64,000 bases of DNA. It comes from Methylobacterium sp. B4. Its GTDB lineage: Bacteria > Pseudomonadota > Alphaproteobacteria > Rhizobiales > Beijerinckiaceae. Each line of letters begins with the position of its first letter. Within the stretch, counting starts at the first letter, position 1. A model generated the notes under the pieces. The model saw only the letters and a list, made by a program, of their open reading frames with translations, ran no database searches and was not told the DNA's origin. Shown piece by piece: positions 9,129 to 16,979 of this stretch. Location: contig NZ_QJJJ01000004.1 in NCBI RefSeq assembly GCF_003201865.1, forward strand, positions 124,001-188,000. Reading direction: 5' to 3'. Both the position numbers and the translations under genes were made by a program.

Positions 9129-9923
9129 TCAGGCGGCCAAGGCCGGCTTGGCGTGGCGGGCGTAGAGGAATTCCAGCACCGCGGCGCGGGCGTGGACGTA
9201 GGTGGCGTCCTCCACGAGGTCGAGCCGGCGGCGCGGGCGCTTGAGCGGCACGGGCAGGATCTCGCCGATGGTGGCGGAGGGCCCGTTGGTCATCATCACG
9301 ATGCGGTCGGAGAGCAGCACCGCCTCGTCCACGTCGTGGGTGATCATGATGACGGTGTTCCTGAGCCGCGTCTGGATCTCCATGAGCTGGTCCTGGAGAT
9401 GGGCGCGGGTCAGCGCGTCCAGCGCGCCGAAGGGCTCGTCCATCAGCAGCACCGTCGGCTCCATGGCGAGCGCGCGGGCGATGCCGACGCGCTGCTTCAT
9501 GCCGCCGGAGATCTCCGCCGGGCGCTTGTCGGCGGCATGCATCATGTTCACCAGCGCGAGGTTGTGCTCGATCCACTGCGCCCGCTCGGCGCGGGACTTC
9601 TTGCCCCGCGCGACCTTGTCGACCGCGAGCGCCACGTTCTCGCGCACGGTGAGCCAGGGCAGCAGGGACTGGTTCTGGAACACCACCGCGCGGTCGGGGC
9701 CCGGGGCGTTCACCTCCTTGCCGTCGAGGAGCACGCCCCCGGTCGAGGCCTTGAGCAGGCCGGCGACGATGTTGAGCACCGTCGACTTGCCGCAGCCCGA
9801 GTGCCCGATGATCGAGACGAACTCGCCCTTGGCGATGTCGAGGTTCACGTCGCGCAGCACCTCGGAGGTCGTGCCGCCGCGGCGGAAGGAGATGCCGACC
9901 TGGGAGAGAGAAAGGTGAGCCAT
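9129..9923 (-). CDS. nrtC: Nitrate/nitrite ABC transporter ATP-binding protein
   Basis: 264 residues. Walker A is GHSGCGKSTVLNIVAGL, the Q-loop VVFQNQSLLPWLTV, the signature ISGGMKQRVGIARAL, Walker B VLLMDEPFGALDAL and the switch histidine in MITHDVDEAV. The sequence type is that of the NrtD/SsuB/TauB group, and it has no C-terminal substrate-binding domain of the cyanobacterial NrtC kind, so NrtD is an equally good name. It lies 12 bp downstream of the permease gene with a good GGGAG ribosome site, and energises uptake together with NrtA and NrtB. Confidence 0.9.
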   Translation of the reverse strand: MAHLSLSQVGISFRRGGTTSEVLRDVNLDIAKGEFVSIIGHSGCGKSTVLNIVAGLLKASTGGVLLDGKEVNAPGPDRAVVFQNQSLLPWLTVRENVALAVDKVARGKKSRAERAQWIEHNLALVNMMHAADKRPAEISGGMKQRVGIARALAMEPTVLLMDEPFGALDALTRAHLQDQLMEIQTRLRNTVIMITHDVDEAVLLSDRIVMMTNGPSATIGEILPVPLKRPRRRLDLVEDATYVHARAAVLEFLYARHAKPALAA

Positions 9924-9935
9924 GGTTGTTCTCCC

Positions 9936-10799
9936 TCAAGCCGCGGAGGTGCCGCGGGTCACGAGCACGCCGACGCCGGCGACCAGCCGGTCGAGGACGA
10001 AGCCGATGAGCCCGACATAGACGAGGGCGACGATGATCTCGGAGATGTGGGAGGAGTTCCACGCATCCCAGATGAAGAAGCCGATGCCGACGCCGCCGAT
10101 CAGCATCTCGGCCGCGACGATGGCGAGCCAGGACAGGCCGACGCCGATGCGAAGACCGGTGAAGATGTACGGCGCGGCCGAGGGCAGCATGATCTTGTAG
10201 AAGAACTCGATCGGGTTCAGCCGGATGACCGCGGCGACGTTGCGGTAATCCTGCGGAATGTTGCGGATGCCGACCGCGGTGTTGATGATGATCGGCCAGA
10301 TCGAGGTGATGAAGATCACGAAGATTGCCGAGGGCTGCCCGTCGCGGAAGGCGGCGAGCGAGAGCGGGAGCCAAGCCAGCGGCGGGATCGTGCGCAACAC
10401 CTGGAAGATCGGGTCGAGGCCCCGCATCGCCCAGTCGGACTGGCCGACCAGGGTGCCGAGCATCACGCCGGCCACCACGGCGAGGGAGAAGCCGAGCGCG
10501 ACGCGCTGGAGGCTCGCCGAGATATGCCAGAACAGGCCCTTGTCGGTGCCGCCGTTGTCGTAGAACGGGTCGACGATGATGTCCCAGGCCTCCGTCACCA
10601 CCCGGGAGGGCGGCGGAAGGCCGGCGGTGGGGGAGGAGCACAGCACCTCCCACAGCAGCAGGAAGCCGGCCAGCACGATGAGCGGCGGCAGGACGCGGGC
10701 AGCGACGCCGCGCAGGCCGGCGAAGGTGACCAGCGGCGCGCGGACCGTGGCGGTGCGCGCGCGGGCGGTGGTTGCGAGGGTTGCTCCGGTGGCCATCAC
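9936..10799 (-). CDS. nrtB: Nitrate/nitrite ABC transporter permease
   Basis: 287 residues from GTG 10799, or 286 from ATG 10796. There is an N-terminal membrane segment (VLPPLIVLAGFLLLWEVL), a proline-rich periplasmic stretch, and the permease core with the conserved ABC loop around VAAVIRLNPIEFFYKIMLPSAAPYIFTGLRIGVGLSWLA, the EAA-like signature for contact with the ATPase. Its GTG overlaps the stop of nrtA (GTGA). Family members carry nitrate, nitrite, cyanate or sulfonates; the neighbouring nasT, nasS and nirA point to nitrate or nitrite. Confidence 0.92.
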   Translation of the reverse strand: MMATGATLATTARARTATVRAPLVTFAGLRGVAARVLPPLIVLAGFLLLWEVLCSSPTAGLPPPSRVVTEAWDIIVDPFYDNGGTDKGLFWHISASLQRVALGFSLAVVAGVMLGTLVGQSDWAMRGLDPIFQVLRTIPPLAWLPLSLAAFRDGQPSAIFVIFITSIWPIIINTAVGIRNIPQDYRNVAAVIRLNPIEFFYKIMLPSAAPYIFTGLRIGVGLSWLAIVAAEMLIGGVGIGFFIWDAWNSSHISEIIVALVYVGLIGFVLDRLVAGVGVLVTRGTSAA

Positions 10800-12088
10800 G
10801 CGACCTTCTTGATGCCGAGGCTGGCGAGGTAGGCGGCGGGGTTTTCCGGGTCGAAGACCTTGCCGTCGAACAACGTCTCGACGCCGCGCGAGGTGGATGT
10901 CGGGATCGTCGACACGCCGAGCGCCTTGGCGGCCTCGCGCCAGAGATCCTCGCGATTGACCTTGGCGATCAGCGCCTTGGTGTCGGTGGCCGGGTCGAAC
11001 TTACCCCAGCGGATGTCCTCGGTGAGGAACCAGAGGTCGTGCGACTGGTACGGGTAGGAGGCGTTGTCGGCCCAGAACTTCATGATGTGCGGGCTGTTCT
11101 CGACGACGCGGCCGGTGCCGTAGTCGAACTTGCCCTTCATCCGGTCGACGACGTCGGCCACGGGCACGTTGATCCACTGGCGCTTGGCCACGATCGCCGC
11201 CATCTCGTCGCGGTTCTCGGGCTTGTCGCACCACTGCTGAGCCTCCATCACCGCCATCAGCAGGGCTTTTGCCGCGTTGGGGTACTTGTCGACCCAGGCC
11301 GCGCGCATGGCGAAGGCCTTCTCCGGGTGATCCTTCCAGAGTTCGCCGGTGGTGATGGCGGTGTAGCCGATGCCCTGGTGGATGAGCTGCTCGTTCCACG
11401 GCTCGCAGACGCAGAAGCAGTCCATCGTGCCGACCTTCATGTTCGCCACCATCTGGGGCGGGGGCACGACGATGGTCTCGATGTCCTTGTCGGGGTCGAT
11501 GCCGCCGGCGGCCAGCCAGTAGCGGATCCAGAGGTCGTGGGTGCCGCCCGGGAAGGTCATGGCCGCCTTCACCGCCTTGCCCGATGCCTTCTTGGCGTCG
11601 AGCACGGCTTTGAACGGCTTGGTGTCGAGCCCGATCTTGTGGTCGATGTGCTCCTTGGCGATCGAGATGCACTGACCGTTCAGGTTGAGCCGGGCCATGA
11701 TGTACATCGGCACCGGGACGTTGTTCTGCGTCACCCGGCCGGCCGAGATCAGGTAGGGCATCGGAGTCAGGATGTGGGCGCCGTCGATGCCGTTGCCCTC
11801 GGAGCCGAGCACGAGGTTGTCGCGGGTGGTGCCCCAGCTCGCCTGCTTCAACACCTCCGTCTCGGGCAGGCCGTACTTGGCGAAGATGCCCTTCTCCTTG
11901 GCCACGAAGAGCGGCGCCGCGTCGGTCAGCGCGATGAAGCCGAGCTTGGCCCCCTTCACCTCCGGCCCCGCGCCCTGCGCGAAGGCGCCCGCCGGCAGCG
12001 CGGCGCGGGCCGCACCCGCCAGTGCGAGCGCGGCGGCCGCGCCCTTGAGGACGCCGCGGCGGGTCGTGTTGCCCTGATCGATGCTCAT
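10796..12088 (-). CDS. nrtA: Nitrate/nitrite ABC transporter substrate-binding protein
   Basis: 430 residues from ATG 12088. The N-terminus is a Tat-type signal (TTRRGVLKGAAAALALAGAA, cleavage near AFA-QG). The mature protein is of the NrtA/CmpA class: KLGFIALTDAAPLFVAKEKG, then LNLNGQCI, FPGGTHDLWIRYWLAAGG and DCFCVCEPWN. It captures the anion in the periplasm and delivers it to NrtB. It is the first gene of a tight six-gene operon and is preceded by a leader with an intrinsic terminator whose U-run ends 33 bases before the start codon. Confidence 0.93.
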   Translation of the reverse strand: MSIDQGNTTRRGVLKGAAAALALAGAARAALPAGAFAQGAGPEVKGAKLGFIALTDAAPLFVAKEKGIFAKYGLPETEVLKQASWGTTRDNLVLGSEGNGIDGAHILTPMPYLISAGRVTQNNVPVPMYIMARLNLNGQCISIAKEHIDHKIGLDTKPFKAVLDAKKASGKAVKAAMTFPGGTHDLWIRYWLAAGGIDPDKDIETIVVPPPQMVANMKVGTMDCFCVCEPWNEQLIHQGIGYTAITTGELWKDHPEKAFAMRAAWVDKYPNAAKALLMAVMEAQQWCDKPENRDEMAAIVAKRQWINVPVADVVDRMKGKFDYGTGRVVENSPHIMKFWADNASYPYQSHDLWFLTEDIRWGKFDPATDTKALIAKVNREDLWREAAKALGVSTIPTSTSRGVETLFDGKVFDPENPAAYLASLGIKKVA

Positions 12089-12121
12089 CCGCCCTTTGTC
12101 TCCGTTGCCTGAGCGCGCATG

Positions 12122-12150
12122 AAAAAAGCCGCCATCCGGGATCGCTGGCG
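12122..12150 (-). terminator. Intrinsic terminator (attenuator) upstream of nrtA
   Basis: On the minus strand a hairpin with arms CGCCA and TGGCG around an 11-base loop, preceded by extra GC, is followed by GC and then six T. It stands 33 bases before the nrtA start codon and downstream of two hexaloop hairpins, so it looks like a regulated attenuator rather than an end-of-operon terminator. The nasS stop at 12432 is nearly 300 bp away. Confidence 0.75.
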
Positions 12151-12232
12151 CGATCGACTCTCGTCGCGTGCCGGCAGTCCGGATCAGCGGCCTTGCTGAT
12201 GTGAGGAGCCCGTCATCGTTGGCAGGCCCGCC
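12122..12232 (-). ncRNA. ANTAR-substrate leader RNA of the nrtA operon (NasT target)
   Basis: Reading the minus strand, the leader contains two stem-loops with six-base loops. P1 (12208-12227) has arms GCCTGCC and GACGGGC with one mismatch and loop AACGAT. P2 (12183-12200) has perfect arms ATCAGC and GCTGAT and loop AAGGCC. Both loops carry A at position 1 and G at position 4, the hallmark of RNAs bound by ANTAR antiterminators, and the loops are separated by a 7-base linker between stems. An intrinsic terminator follows. The predicted start of transcription near 12232 is inferred from the sigma-54 promoter. Confidence 0.75.
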
Positions 12233-12243
12233 TGGAACAGTTC

Positions 12244-12259
12244 GCAGGAAGCGTGCCAA
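12244..12259 (-). promoter_or_regulatory. Sigma-54 promoter of the nrtA operon
   Basis: The minus strand reads TTGGCACGCTTCCTGC. It has the -24 GG and -12 GC exactly ten bases apart and matches the RpoN consensus TGGCACG-N4-TTGC at all but one core position. It lies 171 bp upstream of nrtA, so transcription would begin near 12232, just before the ANTAR hairpins. This implies control by an NtrC-type activator. Confidence 0.72.
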
Positions 12260-12322
12260 CCCTTCCGCGCGGCGGTATCCCGGGAGCGGCGGAGGCGCCC
12301 ACCGGCTCCCCCGCAGCGACCG

Positions 12323-12345
12323 GTGCAGCAAACGCGTGCAGTGCA
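12323..12345. promoter_or_regulatory. Candidate NtrC-type upstream activator site
   Basis: Three GTGCA pentamers occur on the plus strand at 12323-12327, 12336-12340 and 12341-12345; the last is part of the palindrome GTGCAC and the first is preceded by G (GGTGCA). NtrC sites are built from GGTGCA/TGCACC half-sites. The cluster is about 90-115 bp upstream of the predicted transcription start, the normal place for an enhancer of a sigma-54 promoter. The arrangement is not a clean dyad, so this is tentative. Confidence 0.35.
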
Positions 12346-12431
12346 CAAAAAAGAGGCTGCTGGCGATCGGATGCGCACGTCCGCGCCCGGATCGCGCCTT
12401 CGCCGGGCGGATTCTGCGCCGTCGGTGGGCC

Positions 12432-13445
12432 TCAGGCCCGGGTCGCCGCCGCGAACAGGTCCGGCCGGTAGAAGGCGGCGGCCCGTTCGGGCCCTCTGCC
12501 GCCGGCCGCGATCTGCCCGCAGGCGGCCATCTGCGCGACGATCCAGCGGGCATGCTCCGGATCGGGGGAATGGGTGGCGCCGTCGAGGCGCAGATAGTCC
12601 GGCTGCTCGCGCTCGGTCCCGTCGGGAGCCACGATCAGGGCACCGCTCAGCGTGCGGGCCAGCAGCGCGGCATCGGCGCCCAGCCCGGCCCGCTCGGCGA
12701 GCAAGCGGCTCAGAGCGTCGCGGTTGGCCGGATCGGCGCACCACAGGCCGGCCCGGTGGATCGCCCGGACGAGCGGCAGGGTGAAATCCGCGCCCTCGGG
12801 CACGGCGAGCACCTTTTCCGGGCAGTCGGGCGCGATCTCGCAGCCGAACGCCGCGATGCGGCCGAGGCCTGCCGCGACGGCGATGCTGTTCCACGGGGCG
12901 CCGACGCAGAAGCCGTCGATCTGGCCGCGCCGGAGCGCGTCGACCGTGTCCGGTGGAGGCACCACCACGAGCCGTAGGGACGCATCCAGATCGAGCCCGC
13001 CCGCCCGCGCGAACAGGCGAAGCTGGTAGGAGTGACTGGAGAAGGGATGCACGGTGCCGATCGTCAGGGGCGTTCCGGCCTCCGCCCGCTCGCGGGCGAC
13101 CCGCGCGAAGGCCGCGGCGACGGGTTCGACGGCCTCGCTGTCCGGGGCCATGGCCTGCCACAGCCCGTTCGAGACGGTGAACGCGTTGCCGTTGAGGTTG
13201 AGCGCCATCGGCACGCAGAGATCCGCCTGCGGCCCCGAGAAGCCGAGCGCGCTGGCGATGGCGAGCGGCCCCAGCATGTGGGCGGCGTCGAGATGACCGA
13301 GGGCGAGCCGGTCGCGCAGGGTCGCCCACGAGGGCTCGCGCGAGAGTTCGATCTCGAGGCCCTCGTCGCGGGCAAAGCCTCTCTCCGCCGCGGCGATGAC
13401 CGGGGCGGCGTCGGTGAGCGGGACGTATCCGAGCGTCAGCCTCAT
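12432..13445 (-). CDS. nasS: NasS-like cytoplasmic nitrate sensor (CmpA/NrtA family)
   Basis: 337 residues with the NrtA/CmpA fold (LTLGYVPLTDAAPVIAAAERGFARDEG, LNLNGNAFTVSNG, DGFCVGAPWN) but no signal peptide: it starts directly at the first beta strand. A signal-less NrtA homologue next to an ANTAR regulator is the standard NasS arrangement, where the protein binds nitrate or nitrite in the cytoplasm and releases NasT. Its ATG overlaps the stop of nasT (ATGA), so the two are coupled and likely made in fixed ratio. Confidence 0.87.
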   Translation of the reverse strand: MRLTLGYVPLTDAAPVIAAAERGFARDEGLEIELSREPSWATLRDRLALGHLDAAHMLGPLAIASALGFSGPQADLCVPMALNLNGNAFTVSNGLWQAMAPDSEAVEPVAAAFARVARERAEAGTPLTIGTVHPFSSHSYQLRLFARAGGLDLDASLRLVVVPPPDTVDALRRGQIDGFCVGAPWNSIAVAAGLGRIAAFGCEIAPDCPEKVLAVPEGADFTLPLVRAIHRAGLWCADPANRDALSRLLAERAGLGADAALLARTLSGALIVAPDGTEREQPDYLRLDGATHSPDPEHARWIVAQMAACGQIAAGGRGPERAAAFYRPDLFAAATRA

Positions 13446-14029
13446 CCGAGCAGGTCCGCGGCGGTGACGATGGCCCGGGCGATGTCCACGATCTTGCGCT
13501 TCTCGTTCATCGCCTGCCGCCGCAGGAGCTTGTAGGCCTCCTCCTCGCTCAGGCCCTTGCGCGTCATCAGGATGCCCTTGGCCCGCTCGATCAGCTTGCG
13601 GTCGGCCAGCTCCGAGCGCGCCTCGTCGAGCTCCCGCTGAAGCCGCGCGAAGGCGTTGAAGCGGAGGATCGCGATGTCGAGGATCGGCCGGATCCGCTCC
13701 GAGCGCAGGCCGTCGACCACGTAGGCCGAGATGCCCGCATCGACGGCGGCCTGCATCATGGTCTGGTCCGAGCGGTCCACGAACATCGCCACCGGCCGCT
13801 CGGCCTGCCGGGACAGGCCCGACATCTGCTCCAGCACGTCCCGGCTCGGGCTCTCGAGATGGACGACGATCACGTCGGGCTTGAGCCCGGCGACACGGGC
13901 CTGGAGGTCGGGCCCGTCGGGGATGACGACGACGTTCGCCACGCCCGAGGCGCGCAGGCCCTCCTCCAGGATCGCCGCGCGGGCCCGGCTCGGATCGATG
14001 ACGGCGACGGTGAGGCTGGTCTCGGTCAT
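13442..14029 (-). CDS. nasT: NasT-like ANTAR-domain antiterminator
   Basis: 195 residues: a receiver-like domain (1-125), a coiled linker (RLQRELDEARSELADRKLIERAKG) and an ANTAR helical bundle with LMTRKGLSEEEAYKLLRRQAMNEKRKIVDIA. ANTAR proteins bind paired hexaloop RNA hairpins and stop transcription termination. In the receiver the site of phosphorylation, normally D four residues before the conserved P, reads VVHLESP, so the Asp is replaced by His. This fits control by NasS binding rather than by a kinase. Its likely target is the leader at 12122-12232. Confidence 0.88.
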   Translation of the reverse strand: MTETSLTVAVIDPSRARAAILEEGLRASGVANVVVIPDGPDLQARVAGLKPDVIVVHLESPSRDVLEQMSGLSRQAERPVAMFVDRSDQTMMQAAVDAGISAYVVDGLRSERIRPILDIAILRFNAFARLQRELDEARSELADRKLIERAKGILMTRKGLSEEEAYKLLRRQAMNEKRKIVDIARAIVTAADLLG

Positions 14030-14256
14030 CGAGGCCTGAAAACGATTCGGTCCGTTCGAGGAAGGCTTACGGGGAGCCGGGCGGCTCGGGAAGCCGTTCC
14101 GGCAGGCAACCGCGCTGCCCGCCCTCGCGCTTTCCGGCCCGCTTCGGGCACGACTCGTGACGCGCGTTACGAACCGGACACGCGGCGGCCCCGCTTCTGC
14201 CGCAAACCGGACGCCAAACTCAAGCCGTTGGCGAATCCATCGGGAGGGTCCGGTTC

Positions 14257-14847
14257 ATGCGCGTCTTCGATCCGCTGCGGAAGCCGGACGTTGCCACGAC
14301 GCATCGCGCCGTGGTCCCGCCCCTGCTGCCGACGCTCGGCCTCGCCCTGGTCGCCGCCCTGCTGTCGCTGACCTGCCGCGAGCCCGCCAAGGACGCCCCG
14401 AGCCCGAACAGGCCCGTCTCCGTTCAGGCGCTGCCCGTCATGGCCAGCGCCGACCGGCTATCGGTGTTCGATCCCGGCAAGGCCCTGCTCGCCGATCTCG
14501 ATCCCGTGCCGGCGAGCGAGGCCTTCGCTCGCCTCGCGCCTCCGGTCGTGGCCAGTGAGGCCCCGGCCCGCCCGGCGCGCCAGCCGATGATGGCGAAGTC
14601 CGAGCGCCGCCGTCCGCCCGCGAGCCGGGTGGCGACGACGCAGACGCCGCCGGCGGCCCCGTCGAAGCCCGTGGCCGAGCCGTTCGAACGCTCCACCGCA
14701 TCGGAGGCGGAGGATCAGCGCTTCCTGCCCGCGGGCGCCCTGCCCTTCGCCGCCGTCGATGCGGCCTGGGACGCCGCCCGCAGCGCCGGAGCCGGCGCGG
14801 TGAGCCTCGGCGGCTCCGTCGTCAGCCTCGTCTCCGCGCTGCGCTGA
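14257..14847 (+). CDS. Hypothetical membrane-anchored or secreted protein
   Basis: 196 residues from ATG 14257, with GGGAGG nine bases upstream. A hydrophobic stretch LLPTLGLALVAALLSLTC near residues 28-45 could be a membrane anchor or an atypical lipoprotein signal ending in Cys. The remainder is rich in Pro, Ala and Ser and looks disordered, with a C-terminal alanine/glycine segment (AWDAARSAGAGAVSLGGSVVSLVSAL). No family recognised. It is divergent from nasT across about 230 bp. Confidence 0.65.
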   Translation: MRVFDPLRKPDVATTHRAVVPPLLPTLGLALVAALLSLTCREPAKDAPSPNRPVSVQALPVMASADRLSVFDPGKALLADLDPVPASEAFARLAPPVVASEAPARPARQPMMAKSERRRPPASRVATTQTPPAAPSKPVAEPFERSTASEAEDQRFLPAGALPFAAVDAAWDAARSAGAGAVSLGGSVVSLVSALR

Positions 14848-15068
14848 GCCCCGGCCGGGACCCCTGCCGCCTCCATATTCGTCAAGCCCAAGCCTTGCTG
14901 AGCGCGGCGGCTGCGCCACTTCGCGCTGACAGACGTGCCCGGCGAACGGTTCGCCGCGTCCGGATGCCCGCTGGCGGGTGACGGGCGCGGCCGGTGGGCA
15001 CGCCAAGCGAGACCGAGACCTGCCTTCGCCCCGCGCCGGTCGGCTCGGACGAGGCGACGGAGTACCGG

Positions 15069-16928
15069 ATGGCGGGACGGATCGAGGATTACGCCCTGAT
15101 CGGGGACGGCCGCACGGCGGCGCTGGTCGGGCGGGACGGCAGCATCGACTGGCTGTGCATGCCGCGCTTCGACGCCTCCGCTCTGTTCGCGGGCCTGCTC
15201 GGCACGGACGAGCACGGCTTCTGGAAGCTCGCCCCGGCCGCAGCGGGCGCGCAGCATTCCTGGCGCTATCGCAGCGGCTCCCTGGTGTTGGAGACGACCC
15301 ATAAGACCCACGAGGGCGAGGTCCGCGTGACCGACTTCATGCCGGTCGGCGACGGCTCCCACGTGATCCGCCTCGTCGAGGGCGTGCGCGGCCGGATGGC
15401 GATGCGCATGGAGCTGGCCGTTCGCTTCGATTACGGCTCGGCCGTGCCCTGGGTCTCGCGCAGCGAACTCGGCGACCTGCGGGCGATCTCGGGCCCCCAC
15501 AAGGTGGTCCTGCGCACCAACGCGCCGATGCGCGGCTCCGCCCGCCAGACCACGATCTCGGAGTTCACGGTCTACAAGGGCGACGCGGTCCGCTTCGTCC
15601 TGAGCTACGGCGCCTCGCACGAGGACGATCCGGCGCCGATCGAGCCGCGCCGATACCTCGCCGACACCAACCGGTTCTGGCGCGACTGGTCGAACCGCTG
15701 CACGCTCGAGACGCCCTGGGACGACATCCTGCGCCGCTCGCTGCTGACGCTGAAGGCGCTGATCTACGAGCCGACCGGCGGCATCGTGGCGGCGCCCACC
15801 ACCTCGCTGCCCGAGGATCTGGGCGGCGTGCGCAACTGGGACTACCGCTTCTGCTGGCTGCGCGACTCCACCTTCACGCTGCTGGCGCTGATGGATTCGG
15901 GCTATATCGACGAGGCGCGCGCCTGGCGCGACTGGCTGACCCGTGCGGTGGCCGGCAACCCGGAGCAGGCGCACATCCTCTACGGCATCGCGGGCGAGCG
16001 CCTGCTGCCCGAGATCGAGCTCGACTGGCTGCCCGGCTACGAGAATTCCCGGCCCGTGCGCGTCGGCAACGCGGCCATCGCGCAGTTCCAGCTCGACGTC
16101 TACGGCGAGCTGTTCGACGCCCTGTTCCAGGCCCGCTCCCGCGGCATGGCGGAGGACAAGGAGGGGGTGCGGGTCGGTCAGGCCCTGATCAAGCACCTGG
16201 AGACCGCGTGGCGCGAGCCCGACGAGGGCATCTGGGAGGTGCGCGGTGGACGGCGCCACTTCGTCCATTCCAAGGTGATGGCCTGGGTTGCCTTCGACCG
16301 GGCGATCCGCAGCGTCGAGATGATGGGCGCCGACGATCCCCGCCCCTCCGACCCGCCCCTCGAGCATTGGCGGAACCTGCGGGACGAGATCCACGCCGAG
16401 GTCTGCGCCAAGGGTTTCGACCCCGAGCTGAACAGCTTCGTCCAGTCCTACGGAAGCAAGGCGCTGGACGCGAGCCTTCTGCTCATCGCGCATATGGGCT
16501 TCCTGCCCCAGGACGACCCGCGGGTGGTCGGCACGGTCGCGGCGGTGGAACGCCACCTGATCCGCGACGGATTCGTGCTGCGCTACGAGACGGAGGGGCA
16601 GACGACCGACGGCCTGCCCGGTGACGAGGGCGCTTTCCTGCCCTGCAGCTTCTGGTATGCCGACAATTTGATCGGGCTCGGCCGCTGCGAGGAGGCGCAT
16701 GCCCTGATCGAGCGCCTGATCGGCGTGTGCAACGACCTCGGGCTGGTCTCCGAGGAGTACGACGTGCGCGCAAAACGGCTGGTGGGCAACTTCCCCCAGG
16801 CATTCACGCATGTTGCGCTCGTCAACACGATCCTCAATTACAGCCGCGCAATCGGTCCGGCGACGGAACGGGGCAGCGGCGCGGACCATTCCGAGTCGAG
16901 GGCAGGCGAATCCATCGCGGCGCAATAG
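15069..16928 (+). CDS. Glycoside hydrolase family 15 protein (glucoamylase/trehalase-like)
   Basis: 619 residues from ATG 15069, which has GGAG at good spacing; a GTG at 14994 would add 25. The N-terminal trehalase-like sandwich domain begins IEDYALIGDGRTAALVGRDGSIDWLC, and the (alpha/alpha)6 barrel contains the family block VRNWDYRFCWLRDSTFTLLALM and, near the C-terminus, EGAFLPCSFWYADNLIGLG. Bacterial proteins of this type hydrolyse alpha-glucosides or trehalose. The gene precedes transketolase by about 50 bp on the same strand, so it may feed glucose into the pentose phosphate steps downstream. No signal peptide is visible, indicating a cytoplasmic enzyme. Confidence 0.88.
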   Translation: MAGRIEDYALIGDGRTAALVGRDGSIDWLCMPRFDASALFAGLLGTDEHGFWKLAPAAAGAQHSWRYRSGSLVLETTHKTHEGEVRVTDFMPVGDGSHVIRLVEGVRGRMAMRMELAVRFDYGSAVPWVSRSELGDLRAISGPHKVVLRTNAPMRGSARQTTISEFTVYKGDAVRFVLSYGASHEDDPAPIEPRRYLADTNRFWRDWSNRCTLETPWDDILRRSLLTLKALIYEPTGGIVAAPTTSLPEDLGGVRNWDYRFCWLRDSTFTLLALMDSGYIDEARAWRDWLTRAVAGNPEQAHILYGIAGERLLPEIELDWLPGYENSRPVRVGNAAIAQFQLDVYGELFDALFQARSRGMAEDKEGVRVGQALIKHLETAWREPDEGIWEVRGGRRHFVHSKVMAWVAFDRAIRSVEMMGADDPRPSDPPLEHWRNLRDEIHAEVCAKGFDPELNSFVQSYGSKALDASLLLIAHMGFLPQDDPRVVGTVAAVERHLIRDGFVLRYETEGQTTDGLPGDEGAFLPCSFWYADNLIGLGRCEEAHALIERLIGVCNDLGLVSEEYDVRAKRLVGNFPQAFTHVALVNTILNYSRAIGPATERGSGADHSESRAGESIAAQ

Positions 16929-16979
16929 GCGCGTCCCGTCCCCCGGGCGGGCGATGGAAGCGAGAAAGACGGGTACTCC

